DNA of 64,000 bases, taken from positions 1 through 64,000 of the forward strand of contig JBKPNX010000069.1 of NCBI GenBank assembly GCA_046732855.1. The letters are read 5' to 3'. The position numbers were made by a program, and so were the translations under genes. Shown here in pieces: positions 8,938-18,014 of the stretch; positions within the stretch are counted from its first letter, which is position 1; each line of letters opens with the position of its first letter. This DNA is from JBKPNX01 sp046732855. Its GTDB lineage: Bacteria > Pseudomonadota > Alphaproteobacteria > Geminicoccales > Geminicoccaceae. Under the pieces are notes generated by a model. The model was not told where the DNA came from. It searched no databases and was given only the letters and a program-made list of their open reading frames with translations.

Positions 8938-9123
8938 TCAACCGCGCACCAGCCAGACCAGAACCACGCCCGCGGCCACGGCGACCAGACCGGCGAGCCG
9001 CAGCTGCTGGTCGGCGAGGGCGAGCGCCATCTCCGCCGCCCGTTTCATGGCGCCCGGCGAGACCGCCCAGAGCAGGCCTTCGAGGACCAGGACCAATGCC
9101 ACACCCGTAGCCAGATCGGTCAT
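8938..9123 (-). CDS. DUF2065 small membrane protein
   Basis: A 61-residue protein of the DUF2065 family, usually found directly after hflC. It has two hydrophobic segments (about 5-22 and 40-58) joined by a short loop containing SPGAMKRAAEMALALAD and RLAGL, as in the family. The ATG at 9121-9123 (MTDLATG) gives the usual length; the in-frame upstream start would add 16 charged residues not seen in the family. Function unknown; position between hflC and degP suggests a role with the FtsH-HflKC quality-control complex. Confidence 0.88.
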   Translation of the reverse strand: MTDLATGVALVLVLEGLLWAVSPGAMKRAAEMALALADQQLRLAGLVAVAAGVVLVWLVRG

Positions 9124-9317
9124 TACGCGCGAACCCCGAGCCTTCGTCTCGTCGGCGGCGACACCTGACACACTCGCACGGTGTGCGCCAGCTCACGATG
9201 GGGCCGGCTCGCACCCAACCGCCGCCTGATCGTACTGCACGAGGCGCATCCTGCAACCGGCGCCCTGGCAAGTTCTTCAGCACGATCCGACCACCGCACG
9301 CATAGGTCCACCCCGTC

Positions 9318-10337
9318 CTATTGCATGCTGCTCGCGGTCGCTGGCGGCTGCTTCGACGCAGCCGTCGCGCCGTCGGTCGGCGGTGCGAGCGCCGCATCGT
9401 CGGTAGCAGGCGGCGCGCGATCTGCGGCCGCCGCGGGGCTCGCCGCTGGATTGTGCGCCTGCTCGACGGGCGCCAGGCTGGGGCTGTTGAAGAACCGGAA
9501 GAACTCGCTGTCCGGCGACAATACGAAGCTGGTGTTGTCGTCGGCCAGAGCGTCGCGATAGGCCTGCATCGAGCGGTAGAACGTGAAGAAATCGACGTCG
9601 CGGCCGACCGCATCGGCGAAAATCCGCACCGCGTCGGCGTCGCCCTGGCCGCGGGTGATCGCGCCTTCCTTCTGCGCCTCGGCGATGATCACGCGTCGTT
9701 CGCGATCGGCGCGTGCGCGGATGCGCTGGGCGAGCTCGGCGCCCTGCGCCCGCAATTCCTTGGCCTCGCGCTCGCGCTCGGTCTGCATGCGCCGGTAGAT
9801 CGCCTGGCTGTTCTCGGCGGGCAGGTCGGCGCGCTTGATCCGCACGTCCACCACGTCGATGCCGAATTGCTTGGCCTCGGTGTTGGCGAGATCGCGAATG
9901 CGGTTCATCAACGAGAGCCGGTCCGCGGACAGCACCGTGAACAGCGGCACCTCGCCGAGCACCTTGCGCAGCGATGCGTCGAGAATCGTGTCGAAGCGGC
10001 CGCGCAGGCGCAGCTCGTCGCCGACCGACTGGTAGAAGCGCAGCGGGTCGACGATGCGGTAGCGGGCAAACGCGTCGACCACCAGTCGCTTCTGGTCGCC
10101 GAGGATGACCTCCGCGGCCTCGGCGTCGAAGTCGAGCACCCGGCGGTCGATGTACACGGCGTTCTGGACGAACGGCAGCTTGAAGTGCAGCCCGGGCTCG
10201 GTGACCACCCGCTTGGGATCGCCGAACTGGAGGACCAGCGCCTGCTGGGTCTGATGCACGGTGAACATGGCGCTCAGCACCAGGACGAGCAGCACCGCGC
10301 CGAGCGCGCCGAGCCCGATCGCGAAATTCCGGTTCAC
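9318..10337 (-). CDS. hflC: HflC, SPFH-domain modulator of FtsH
   Basis: Inner-membrane partner of HflK; the HflKC complex encloses and modulates the FtsH protease. The 339-residue protein has one N-terminal membrane anchor (about 5-24), then an SPFH/band-7 domain starting VHQTQQALVLQFGDPKRVV and ending in a charged coiled coil (EREREAKELRAQGAELAQRI) and the conserved GDADAVRIFADA-like and FYRSMQAYRDAL segments. An Ala/Pro-rich tail of about 45 residues follows, longer than usual. Its ATG overlaps the hflK stop by 4 bases, implying translational coupling. Confidence 0.95.
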   Translation of the reverse strand: MNRNFAIGLGALGAVLLVLVLSAMFTVHQTQQALVLQFGDPKRVVTEPGLHFKLPFVQNAVYIDRRVLDFDAEAAEVILGDQKRLVVDAFARYRIVDPLRFYQSVGDELRLRGRFDTILDASLRKVLGEVPLFTVLSADRLSLMNRIRDLANTEAKQFGIDVVDVRIKRADLPAENSQAIYRRMQTEREREAKELRAQGAELAQRIRARADRERRVIIAEAQKEGAITRGQGDADAVRIFADAVGRDVDFFTFYRSMQAYRDALADDNTSFVLSPDSEFFRFFNSPSLAPVEQAHNPAASPAAAADRAPPATDDAALAPPTDGATAASKQPPATASSMQ

Positions 10338-11491
10338 TGCTGCTCTCCCTGGCTCGTGTCCTCCCCCGATGCTTCGGGCGCAGCACGCTCATGCGCCCGC
10401 CGCTGGAGCTCGGGCAGCGGCAGATAGGGCACCACGCCGGCGCTGCTGGCGGACGAGTCGATCACCACCTTGTTCATGTTGCGCAGGACGCTTTCCATCG
10501 TCTCCAGATAGAGCCGCTTGACCGTGACATCCTGCGCTTTGGCGTACTCGTTGTAGACCGAGACGAAGCGCTGCGCGTCACCCTCGGCCCGGGCGACCAC
10601 CTCCTGGCGGTAAGCCTGGGCTTCCTGGAGCAGGCGCTCCGCATCGCCGCGGGCGCGCGGCAGGATGTCGTTGGCGAATGCTTCCGCCTCGTTCTGCGAG
10701 CGCTCGCGGTCGGCCTGGGCGCGCTGCACGTCGCGAAACGCATCGATCACCTCGCTCGGCGGATCGACCTTCTGCAGCTGCACCTGATTGACCAGGATGC
10801 CCGTGCCGTAGTCGTCGAGGATCTTCTGGGTCTGCTCGCGCGCGGCGAGCTCGATCGCGCCGCGTCCTTCGGTGGTCGCCTCGACGATCGGCGTCTTGCC
10901 GATGATCTCCCGCATGACGCTCTCGGCGACCGCCTTGACCGTCGTCTCGGGGTCGCGGACGTTGAACAGAAACTGGCCCGCATCCTTGATCTGCCAGAGC
11001 AGCACAAAATTGATGTCGACGATGTTCTCGTCGCCGGTGAGCATCAGGCTTTCGCTCGGCACATCGCGCATCGAGCCGCTGCGGCCCGCCTCGGACGGAC
11101 CCATGAACCCGACCTCCACCCGATTGACGCGGGTGACCTTGGGCGTGAACACGGCTTCGATCGGGGAGGGCAGATGCCAGTTCAGGCCGGGTTGCGTGGT
11201 CTTGATCCATTCGCCGAAGCGCAGCACCACGCCCTGCTCATCGGGCTGCACGCGATAGAAGCCGCTGGCCAGCCAGATCGCGAGCACGATCAGCGGGATC
11301 AGCACCAGCCCGCGGCGATTGCCGCCGAAGCCGCCGCCCGGCCCGCCGGGAAACAAGCGCTTGACCTTCTCCTGACTGCGCCGGAGCAGCTCCTCGAGGT
11401 CCGGCGGCTGCTGCCCGCCGCCGGGGCGTCCGCCCCAGGGCCCCTGGCCGCCGCCACCCTGCCAGCCGCCACCTTGGTTGCTCCACGGCAT
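10334..11491 (-). CDS. hflK: HflK, SPFH-domain modulator of FtsH
   Basis: Membrane partner of HflC. The 385-residue protein starts with a Gly/Gln-rich cytoplasmic segment (1-60), has one membrane span (about 60-80), and an SPFH domain starting FYRVQPDEQGVVLRFGEW, with DENIVDINFVLLWQIKD and YLETMESVL motifs typical of HflK. GGCAGG lies before the ATG. It is first in the hflK-hflC pair and divergent from mrp with about 200 bases between, which contain tandem repeats and probably promoters for both. Confidence 0.95.
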   Translation of the reverse strand: MPWSNQGGGWQGGGGQGPWGGRPGGGQQPPDLEELLRRSQEKVKRLFPGGPGGGFGGNRRGLVLIPLIVLAIWLASGFYRVQPDEQGVVLRFGEWIKTTQPGLNWHLPSPIEAVFTPKVTRVNRVEVGFMGPSEAGRSGSMRDVPSESLMLTGDENIVDINFVLLWQIKDAGQFLFNVRDPETTVKAVAESVMREIIGKTPIVEATTEGRGAIELAAREQTQKILDDYGTGILVNQVQLQKVDPPSEVIDAFRDVQRAQADRERSQNEAEAFANDILPRARGDAERLLQEAQAYRQEVVARAEGDAQRFVSVYNEYAKAQDVTVKRLYLETMESVLRNMNKVVIDSSASSAGVVPYLPLPELQRRAHERAAPEASGEDTSQGEQQ

Positions 11492-11512
11492 GACCTGCCA
11501 CCTTCTGCTCTT

Positions 11513-11580
11513 GAGGATCTGCCCTTGAGGGCTTCGAGGATCCGCCCCTGAGGGCTCTTGAGGACCGCCCCGAGGGCTTT
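11513..11580 (-). repeat. Three tandem 21-24-base imperfect repeats upstream of hflK
   Basis: Units at 11513-11535, 11536-11559 and 11560-11580 share the pattern GAGGA-C-GCCC-TGAGGGCT. They occupy the spacer between divergent hflK and mrp. The last unit has lost three bases. Function unknown; the arrangement resembles the repeats before degP but the sequence differs. Confidence 0.7.
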
Positions 11581-11692
11581 GCCCACGCAGCGTGCTCCTC
11601 TATATCACGAGAATCACGAGTGCCAGGGCGAGCTTTGCCCGGACCGATGCTGCTGAGGTCCAATATCGTATGGCCGCCTGGAGTGTTCAACC

Positions 11693-12841
11693 GTGGCGCA
11701 GATCACCAAAGAGCAGGTTCTCCAGGCGCTGGCCGGCGTGATCGATCCGGACCGCGGCCAGGACGTGGTGGCGCTCGACATGGTCTCGGGCGTGGTCGTC
11801 AAAGGCAGCAACGTCGGTTTCGCGCTCGAGGTCGAGCCGAGTGAGGCCCCGGCCAAGGAGGCATTGCGCCGCGCCTGCGAACAGGCGGTGCTCGCCGTGC
11901 CCGGGGTGACCTCCGCGACCGCCGTGCTCACCGCGGAGCGCGCTCCCGCCAACGCCGAGGCTCGCGCGCGCGGCAGTCCGGTGGCGCCCGGCGGTCCGGC
12001 ACGCGATCCGAGCACCCTCGGCGGCAAACCCGCGCTGCCCGGCATCCGCTCGGTGGTCGCCGTGGCTTCGGGCAAAGGCGGGGTCGGCAAGTCGACCACG
12101 TCGGTCAATCTGGCGCTCGCGCTCGTCCGGCTCGGGCAGCGGGTGGGCCTGCTCGATGCCGACATCTACGGGCCGTCGCAGCCGCGCATGCTGGGCATCG
12201 CCGGCCGCCCGCGCAGCGCCGACGGCAAGAAGCTGCTGCCGATGGAGAACTACGGCGTGCGCGTGATGTCGATGGGCTTCCTGGTCGAGGAGGACGCGCC
12301 CATGATCTGGCGCGGCCCCATGGTGCAGAGCGCGCTGCAGCAGATGCTCGGCGACGTCGAGTGGGGCGAGCTGGACTTCCTCGTGGTCGACCTGCCGCCC
12401 GGCACCGGCGACGCGCAGCTGACCATGGCGCAGCGGGTGCCGCTCGCCGGCGCGGTGATCGTGTCGACGCCCCAGGACATCGCGCTGCTCGATGCGCGCA
12501 AGGCGCTCAACATGTTCCGCAAGGTCGACGTGCCGGTACTCGGCATCATCGAGAACATGAGCTACTTCGTCTGCCCGCACTGCGGCGGCCGGGCCGAGAT
12601 CTTCAGCCACGGCGGCGCGCGCCGCACCGCGGAGAAGTTCGGCGTGGATTTCCTCGGCGAGATCCCGCTCGACCTCCTGATTCGCGAAGAGACCGATGCC
12701 GGGCGGCCGCCGGTGGTCTCGCACCCCGATGGCCCTCAGGCCGGCGCCTATCTGAAGGTGGCTGAGGCGGTCATCGGCAAGCTGGGCAGCGCGGCCGCGA
12801 CCGAGCGCAAGCCGTTTCCCAAGATCGTGTTCGAGAACTGA
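11693..12841 (+). CDS. mrp: Mrp/ApbC-type Fe-S cluster carrier ATPase
   Basis: P-loop ATPase that carries and delivers Fe-S clusters in the cytosol. The 382-residue protein has an N-terminal MIP18/DUF59-like domain (1-80), the deviant Walker A SGKGGVGKST at 126-135, LDADIYGPSQP, VVDLPPGTGD, and the cluster-ligating CPHC with C294 and C297. The start is GTG at 11693; no ATG fits. The extra Ala/Pro linker at 85-117 separates the domains. Divergent from hflK. Family assignment is firm; client proteins are unknown. Confidence 0.94.
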   Translation: MAQITKEQVLQALAGVIDPDRGQDVVALDMVSGVVVKGSNVGFALEVEPSEAPAKEALRRACEQAVLAVPGVTSATAVLTAERAPANAEARARGSPVAPGGPARDPSTLGGKPALPGIRSVVAVASGKGGVGKSTTSVNLALALVRLGQRVGLLDADIYGPSQPRMLGIAGRPRSADGKKLLPMENYGVRVMSMGFLVEEDAPMIWRGPMVQSALQQMLGDVEWGELDFLVVDLPPGTGDAQLTMAQRVPLAGAVIVSTPQDIALLDARKALNMFRKVDVPVLGIIENMSYFVCPHCGGRAEIFSHGGARRTAEKFGVDFLGEIPLDLLIREETDAGRPPVVSHPDGPQAGAYLKVAEAVIGKLGSAAATERKPFPKIVFEN

Positions 12842-12966
12842 GCGGTTCTGGCGCGCCGCCCCGATCAGCGCGCGCCATCTGGATTGCCGCGCACCGCAAG
12901 AATCGGGTTGTTCGCACGGTCGGTTGGCGTGACGCTGCGCACGTTCAGCACTGTCGAGGAACCGTC

Positions 12967-13863
12967 ATGGCCACTACTGCCCTGTCACTGAGCGCGACCG
13001 AAGAGCCGCCGCGCGATCTGCCGTACAACGCGCGGATCGCGAACGCGATCGGCTTCGTTGCCGAGCACTATCAGGAGCAGCCGTCGCTGGAGGATATGGC
13101 CGACGCGGCCAATCTGTCGCCCTTCCACTTTCAGCGCGTGTTCAAACGCTGGGCGGGCGTCACTCCCAAGCGCTTCCTGCAGTACGTGACCCTCGCCCAC
13201 GCCAAGCGGCTGCTGGTCGAGAACGCAAGCGTGCTCGATGCCGCGCTCGATGCCGGGCTCTCGGGTCCGAGCCGGCTGCACGATCTGTTCGTCACCTGCG
13301 AGGCGATGACGCCCGGCGAGTTCAAGGCGCTCGGCTACCGCCTGGTCATCCGCTGGGGCTTGCACGACGGCCCGCTCGGCCGCGTGCTGCTCGGGGTGAC
13401 CGAGCGCGGCGTCTGCTGGCTCAGCTTCGTCACCGAGGACCAGGCGGCCGTCGATGAGTTTCAGCGGGAATGGCAGGGCGCCACGCTCGTGCGCGATCAG
13501 GCGACCACGGCGGATTACGTGCGCCGCGGCTTCGAGCTGGCGGAGCGCTCGGGCCAGCCCCTCCCGCTGCTGGTGCGCGGCACCAACTTCCAGATCAAGG
13601 TATGGGAGGCGCTGCTGCGCATCCCGTTCGGCCAGGTGGTGAGCTATCAGGCGATCGCGCGCGCGGTCGGGCAGCCGCGCGCGGTGCGCGCGGTCGGCGC
13701 CGCGGTCGGGCGCAACAACATCTCCTGGCTGATCCCCTGCCACCGGGTGATCCTGTCCACCGGCGTGATCCACAACTACCGCTGGGGCGCGGCGCAGAAG
13801 CGCAAGCTGCTCACGCTCGAGAGCGCGCTGGCCAAGGCCGTTCTGGTCGCCGACGCGGCCTGA
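12967..13863 (+). CDS. AraC-type HTH / methylated-DNA-protein cysteine methyltransferase fusion
   Basis: Suicidal repair of O6-alkylguanine, fused to an AraC-type DNA-binding domain. The 298-residue protein has the AraC HTH at about 20-120 (SLEDMADAANLSPFHFQRVF, VTPKRFLQYV) and an Ogt/Ada C-terminal domain at about 130-290 with FGQVVSYQAIA and the active-site PCHRV, methyl-acceptor C258. The Ada N-terminal zinc domain that senses methylphosphotriesters is absent, so it is Ada-like but not a full Ada. It is convergent with mutS and close to tag, which suggests a repair neighbourhood. Confidence 0.93.
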   Translation: MATTALSLSATEEPPRDLPYNARIANAIGFVAEHYQEQPSLEDMADAANLSPFHFQRVFKRWAGVTPKRFLQYVTLAHAKRLLVENASVLDAALDAGLSGPSRLHDLFVTCEAMTPGEFKALGYRLVIRWGLHDGPLGRVLLGVTERGVCWLSFVTEDQAAVDEFQREWQGATLVRDQATTADYVRRGFELAERSGQPLPLLVRGTNFQIKVWEALLRIPFGQVVSYQAIARAVGQPRAVRAVGAAVGRNNISWLIPCHRVILSTGVIHNYRWGAAQKRKLLTLESALAKAVLVADAA

Positions 13864-14002
13864 GAGCATCACGACAGGGAAGGTCGCCGGAGACCGTCGC
13901 CGCCCCAGCCGCCTTGGTTCGAATACGACAGCCGCCCAGGATCTGCCGTGACGGACAGGGGTTCGGGGTTGTGGCTGGGACGACACTGCCTACCTGTGGC
14001 GC

Positions 14003-16642
14003 TCAGCCCTCCAACAGGCCCTTCAGCCGATAGATCAGCTCGAGCGCCTGCTTCGGCGACAGCTCGTCGGCGGTGACGTCGCGCAGGGCGGCCTCGAGCG
14101 GGGACGGCCCGGCGGACGCGGTCGGCCCCGGCCGGGTGCGGGCGGCCACGGCGGCGAACAACGGCAGGTCGTCCGCCAGATCGGCGGTGCTTTTGGCCTC
14201 GCCCTGCTCGAGCCGGTGCAGCACCTGCTCGGCGCGCGCCAGCACCGCCTCCGGCAGGCCGGCGAGGCGCGCCACGTGCACGCCGTACGAGCGGTCGGCG
14301 GCGCCCTCCGCCACCTCGTGCAGGAACACCACGTCGCCCTGCCACTCTTTCACCCGCATGGTCCGGCAGACCAGGTGGTCGAGCTTGGCGGCGAGCGCGG
14401 TCAGCTCGTGGAAGTGGGTCGCGAACAGGGCGCGGCAGCGGTTCACCTCGTGCAGGTGCTCGACCACCGCCCAGGCGATCGACAGGCCATCGAAGGTCGC
14501 GGTGCCGCGCCCGATCTCATCGAGGATCACGAGGCTCTTGGGCGTCGCCTGATTGAGGATCGCCGCCGTCTCGACCATCTCGACCATGAACGTGGAGCGG
14601 CCGCGCGCCAGATCGTCGGCCGCGCCGACTCGCGAGAACAGCCGGTCGACCGCGCCGATGCGGGCGCGCTCCGCGGGCACGAAGCTGCCCGCCTGGGCGA
14701 GGATCGCGATCAGCGCGTTCTGGCGCAAAAACGTGCTCTTGCCCGCCATGTTCGGCCCGGTCAGCAGCCACAGCCGCTGGGGCGCGGACAGATCAGCATC
14801 GTTGGCGATGAATGACGCGGCGTCGCGCGCGAGCGCCTGCTCGACCACCGGATGGCGGCCCCGCTCGATCACGAACGCGTCACCGTCGTCGATCTCGGGG
14901 CGGCAGTAGCGCTGCTCGGCGGCGAGCTCGGCGAGGCCGGCGGCGACGTCCAGGCGGGCGAGCGCCTGGGCGGTCCGTCCGATCGGCTCGGACTCGTCCA
15001 ACACGGCGCGGCACAGCTCCTCGAACAGCTCCATCTCGAGCGTCAGCGCACGCTCCGCGGCGCTCGCGATCCGGCTCTCCAGCTCGGCCAGCTCCTTTGT
15101 GCTGTAGCGGGTCGCATTGGCCATGCCTTGGCGCTGCACGAAGTGGTCCGGCACCTTGGCGCGATGGGTCGCGGTCACCTCGATGTAGTAGCCGAGCATG
15201 TTGTTGTGGCGGACCTTGAGCGAGCCGATTCCGGTGGCGCCTTGCAGCTCGGCCTCGAGCCGGGCGATGTGGCGGCGGGTCTGGTCCCGCAGGTCGCGCA
15301 GCTGATCCAGCTCGGCGTGCCAGCCCGGCCGGATCAGCCCGCCGTCGCGGGCGAGGAACGGCGGGCTGTCGACCAGCGCATCCTGCAGCCGGCGCGCCAG
15401 GTCGGCGAGGTCGGCGATGGCGCTGGCGCTCGGGGCCAGGGGCGAAGCGGAGGCGCTGAGCTGCTGCTTGATGCGCGCGGCGCGCGCCAGACCCTCGCGG
15501 ATCGCGTGCAGATCGCGCGGCCCGCCGCGGTTGAGCGACAGGCGCGAGAGCGCGCGCTCCAGGTCCGGGCACCCCTTCAGCTCGGCGCGCAGATCGGCGC
15601 GCAGCGCGGGCGCGTCGAGCAGGGCCTGGACGGCATCGAGGCGCTTGCGGATCGGCTCGGCCGCGGCCAAGGGCGCCGCGAGGCGGGTCGCGAGCAGACG
15701 ACCGCCGGCGGCGGTCACTGTGCGGTCCACCGCGGCCAGCAGGCTGCCCCGGCGCTCGCCGCCGAAGCTCGCGAGCAGCTCGAGGTTGCGCCGCGTCGCG
15801 GCATCGATCAGCAGATGCGTGCCCGGAACCACGCGCCGCGGCGGCAACAGCCGGGGCAGACGTCCTTTCTGGGTCAGCTCGACGTAGCCGATCAGCGCGC
15901 CGCACGCGGCCAGCTCGGGCCGGGAGAAGGCGCCGAAGCCATCCAGCGCCGCGACCGCGAAGCTCGCCTTGAGGCGGCGCTCGCCCGCAAGCGAGTCGAA
16001 CTCGTGATCGGGCAACGGCGTCAAGCGGCCCCGCCAGTCCGGCCACAGCGCGGCGACGCGGGCGTCCTCGAGCAGCCCTTCGGGCGCCAGCAGCTCGCCC
16101 GGGGCAATGCGCGCGAGCTCGACCGGCAAGGTGCCGTCGGCGACCGGGCCGGTCAGGAAATCGCCGGTCGACACGTCGAGCCAGGCAAGCGCCAGCGCGT
16201 TCTGGCTGCGCGCCAGCGCGGCGAGAAAATTGTGCGCACGGGCATCGAGCAGGCTGTCCTCGGTGAGCGTGCCGGGCGTGACCACGCGCACCACGGCGCG
16301 CTCGACCAGCGCCTTGCCACCGCGGCGCCTGGCCGCGGCCGGATCCTCCGTCTGCTCGCAGATCGCGACCTTGAAGCCCTGTCTGATCAGGCGCTCGAGA
16401 TAGCCCTCGGCGCTGTGCACCGGCACGCCGCACATCGGGATGTCGGCCTCGCCGTGCCGGCCACGCCTGGTCAGCGCGATGTCGAGCGCCGGGGCCGCCA
16501 CCTTGGCGTCCTCGAAGAACAGCTCGTAGAAATCGCCCAGGCGAAAGAACAGCAGGCACTCGGGGTGCTCCGCCTTGAGCGCCCGGTATTGGGCGATCAT
16601 CGGCGATGCCTGCGATGCTGGCTCGGCGCGCTCCCGCCCCAT
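14003..16642 (-). CDS. mutS: DNA mismatch repair protein MutS
   Basis: Recognises mismatches and small loops and starts mismatch repair. The 879-residue protein begins MGRERAEPASQASPMIAQY and has the mismatch-contacting FFRLGDFYELF, the connector and lever domains, Walker A GPNMAGKS at about 629-636, the DEIGRGT Walker B region and ATHFHEL. The C-terminal end keeps the short tail LSPKQALELIYRLKGLL. The ATG at 16640-16642 gives the usual family length; the frame is open for 700 bases further upstream but that part overlaps tag on the other strand. Divergent from tag. Confidence 0.96.
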   Translation of the reverse strand: MGRERAEPASQASPMIAQYRALKAEHPECLLFFRLGDFYELFFEDAKVAAPALDIALTRRGRHGEADIPMCGVPVHSAEGYLERLIRQGFKVAICEQTEDPAAARRRGGKALVERAVVRVVTPGTLTEDSLLDARAHNFLAALARSQNALALAWLDVSTGDFLTGPVADGTLPVELARIAPGELLAPEGLLEDARVAALWPDWRGRLTPLPDHEFDSLAGERRLKASFAVAALDGFGAFSRPELAACGALIGYVELTQKGRLPRLLPPRRVVPGTHLLIDAATRRNLELLASFGGERRGSLLAAVDRTVTAAGGRLLATRLAAPLAAAEPIRKRLDAVQALLDAPALRADLRAELKGCPDLERALSRLSLNRGGPRDLHAIREGLARAARIKQQLSASASPLAPSASAIADLADLARRLQDALVDSPPFLARDGGLIRPGWHAELDQLRDLRDQTRRHIARLEAELQGATGIGSLKVRHNNMLGYYIEVTATHRAKVPDHFVQRQGMANATRYSTKELAELESRIASAAERALTLEMELFEELCRAVLDESEPIGRTAQALARLDVAAGLAELAAEQRYCRPEIDDGDAFVIERGRHPVVEQALARDAASFIANDADLSAPQRLWLLTGPNMAGKSTFLRQNALIAILAQAGSFVPAERARIGAVDRLFSRVGAADDLARGRSTFMVEMVETAAILNQATPKSLVILDEIGRGTATFDGLSIAWAVVEHLHEVNRCRALFATHFHELTALAAKLDHLVCRTMRVKEWQGDVVFLHEVAEGAADRSYGVHVARLAGLPEAVLARAEQVLHRLEQGEAKSTADLADDLPLFAAVAARTRPGPTASAGPSPLEAALRDVTADELSPKQALELIYRLKGLLEG

Positions 16643-16783
16643 GCCCCGTCCGGTCCTCCGCGCTCGCGATCGCCGGCAATTTATCAGGCGGCTCTGCGGG
16701 GCAAAGCCCTCCGTGCCGCCCAGCCTTGCCGCGGCGAGACGATTGCCCGACAATCCGGCGCGCCGACCGTTCGGGAGGAGGCT

Positions 16784-17377
16784 TTGATCGACGACCGCAT
16801 CGTTCGTTGCGGCTGGGCCGGCAGCGATCCGCTCTACGTCGCCTATCACGACCAGGAGTGGGGCGTGCCGTTGCGCGACGAGCGGGCGCTGTTCGAGATG
16901 CTGATCCTCGAGGGCTTCCAGGCCGGCCTCTCCTGGATCACGATCCTCAGGAAGCGCGCCAACTTCCGCCAGGCGTTCGACCGGTTCGAGCCGGCCAAGG
17001 TCGCCGCCTACGACGCGCAGAAGATCGCCGCGCTGCTCGCCGATCCCGGGATCGTGCGCAATCGCGCCAAGATCGAAGGCGCGATCGCGTCGGCCCGGGC
17101 CTATCTCGATCTGATGGCGGCGCCGGGCGGCGCGGCGCGCTTTTTGTGGCAGTTCGTCGACGGCGAGCCGATCGTCAACCGGCGCCGCTCGCTCACCGAG
17201 GTCCCGGCGGAGACGCCCGAGGCGCGGGCAATGGCGAAGGCGCTCAAACAGCGCGGCTTCAAGTTCTGCGGGCCGACGATCTGCTACGCCTTCATGCAGG
17301 CGGTCGGCATGGTCGACGACCACGTGGTCGACTGTTTCCGCCACGGCGCGGGGACGACCGTAAGGCGGGCGGGCTGA
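16784..17377 (+). CDS. tag: DNA-3-methyladenine glycosylase I
   Basis: Excises 3-methyladenine from alkylated DNA. The 197-residue protein has RCGWAGSDPLYVAYHDQEWG at its N-terminus, EGFQAGLSWITILRKR with the catalytic-site helix, and the C-terminal DDHVVDCFRH that supplies His and Cys zinc ligands together with the N-terminal Cys and His. The start appears to be TTG at 16784, directly after GGGAGGAGG; no ATG or GTG fits upstream. It lies 141 bases from the mutS start, divergently. Confidence 0.93.
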   Translation: MIDDRIVRCGWAGSDPLYVAYHDQEWGVPLRDERALFEMLILEGFQAGLSWITILRKRANFRQAFDRFEPAKVAAYDAQKIAALLADPGIVRNRAKIEGAIASARAYLDLMAAPGGAARFLWQFVDGEPIVNRRRSLTEVPAETPEARAMAKALKQRGFKFCGPTICYAFMQAVGMVDDHVVDCFRHGAGTTVRRAG

Positions 17378-17394
17378 GACAGCGGAGAGGATCT

Positions 17395-17916
17395 GTGGGC
17401 GTCGAGGGCGACTATCTCGGCATCGCGCTGCGCATCGAGGCGCTCGATCAGGAGAACCTCGCGTACTTCAGTCACTGCGCCGCGCACGACTTCCGCCTGC
17501 AGCGCTGCGCGGCCTGCGGCCTGCTGCGCTATCCGCCGACCACGGGCTGCCCCTGGTGCGGTCAGCCCGAGGCGGAGTGGACGCCGGTCGACGGCAAAGG
17601 CGCCGTCTACACGTACGCGGAGGTCCACCACGCGATCCAGCCGGCCTTCAAGGACCACCTGCCCTATCTCGTCCTGATCGTCGAACTCGACACCCAAAAG
17701 GGCGTGCCAGCCGAGCACAACGGGCTGCGCGTCGCCGGCAACCTCGTGGGCCCGGACGGCGACCTCGCGCCGCCGGAGCTGGTCGCGAGCGTCGGCATCG
17801 GCACGCGCGTGCGCATGGTGTTCAAGGACGTCGCCGCCGGCCTCGCCGTGCCGCTCTGGACCATCGATGAGGCGGCTGCGCAGCCCGCTGCGCCCTGGCG
17901 CTACCCGGAGAGCTGA
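17395..17916 (+). CDS. DUF35 zinc-ribbon/OB-fold protein
   Basis: A 173-residue member of the DUF35 family, small acyl-CoA-associated proteins often partnered with thiolase-like enzymes. It shows a rubredoxin-like zinc ribbon CAACGLLRYPPTTGCPWCG (four Cys at about 40-57) followed by an OB fold (GAVYTYAEVHHA, GTRVRMVF). Start is GTG at 17395 after GGAGAGG. It follows tag by 17 bases on the same strand. No thiolase or hydroxymethylglutaryl-type partner is nearby, so its client is unknown. Confidence 0.86.
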   Translation: MGVEGDYLGIALRIEALDQENLAYFSHCAAHDFRLQRCAACGLLRYPPTTGCPWCGQPEAEWTPVDGKGAVYTYAEVHHAIQPAFKDHLPYLVLIVELDTQKGVPAEHNGLRVAGNLVGPDGDLAPPELVASVGIGTRVRMVFKDVAAGLAVPLWTIDEAAAQPAAPWRYPES

Positions 17917-18014
17917 GCCGTCCTCCTTGCCAGCACGAGCCCGCGCCTGATCGGGTTGCGGTCGTCTTGCGTCCGGCGCTGAGCCGCCCCGACGCCGGCG
18001 TTCCATAGGTCCGA

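Noticed and set aside
13910..13935. TTCGAAT stretch resembling a tRNA T-loop
   Set aside because: The flanking bases cannot form a T-stem and no acceptor or anticodon arms were found.
14852..16783. Upstream part of a 2.5-kb + strand open frame leading into tag
   Set aside because: Antisense of mutS; only the part from the TTG at 16784 has family motifs and a ribosome site.
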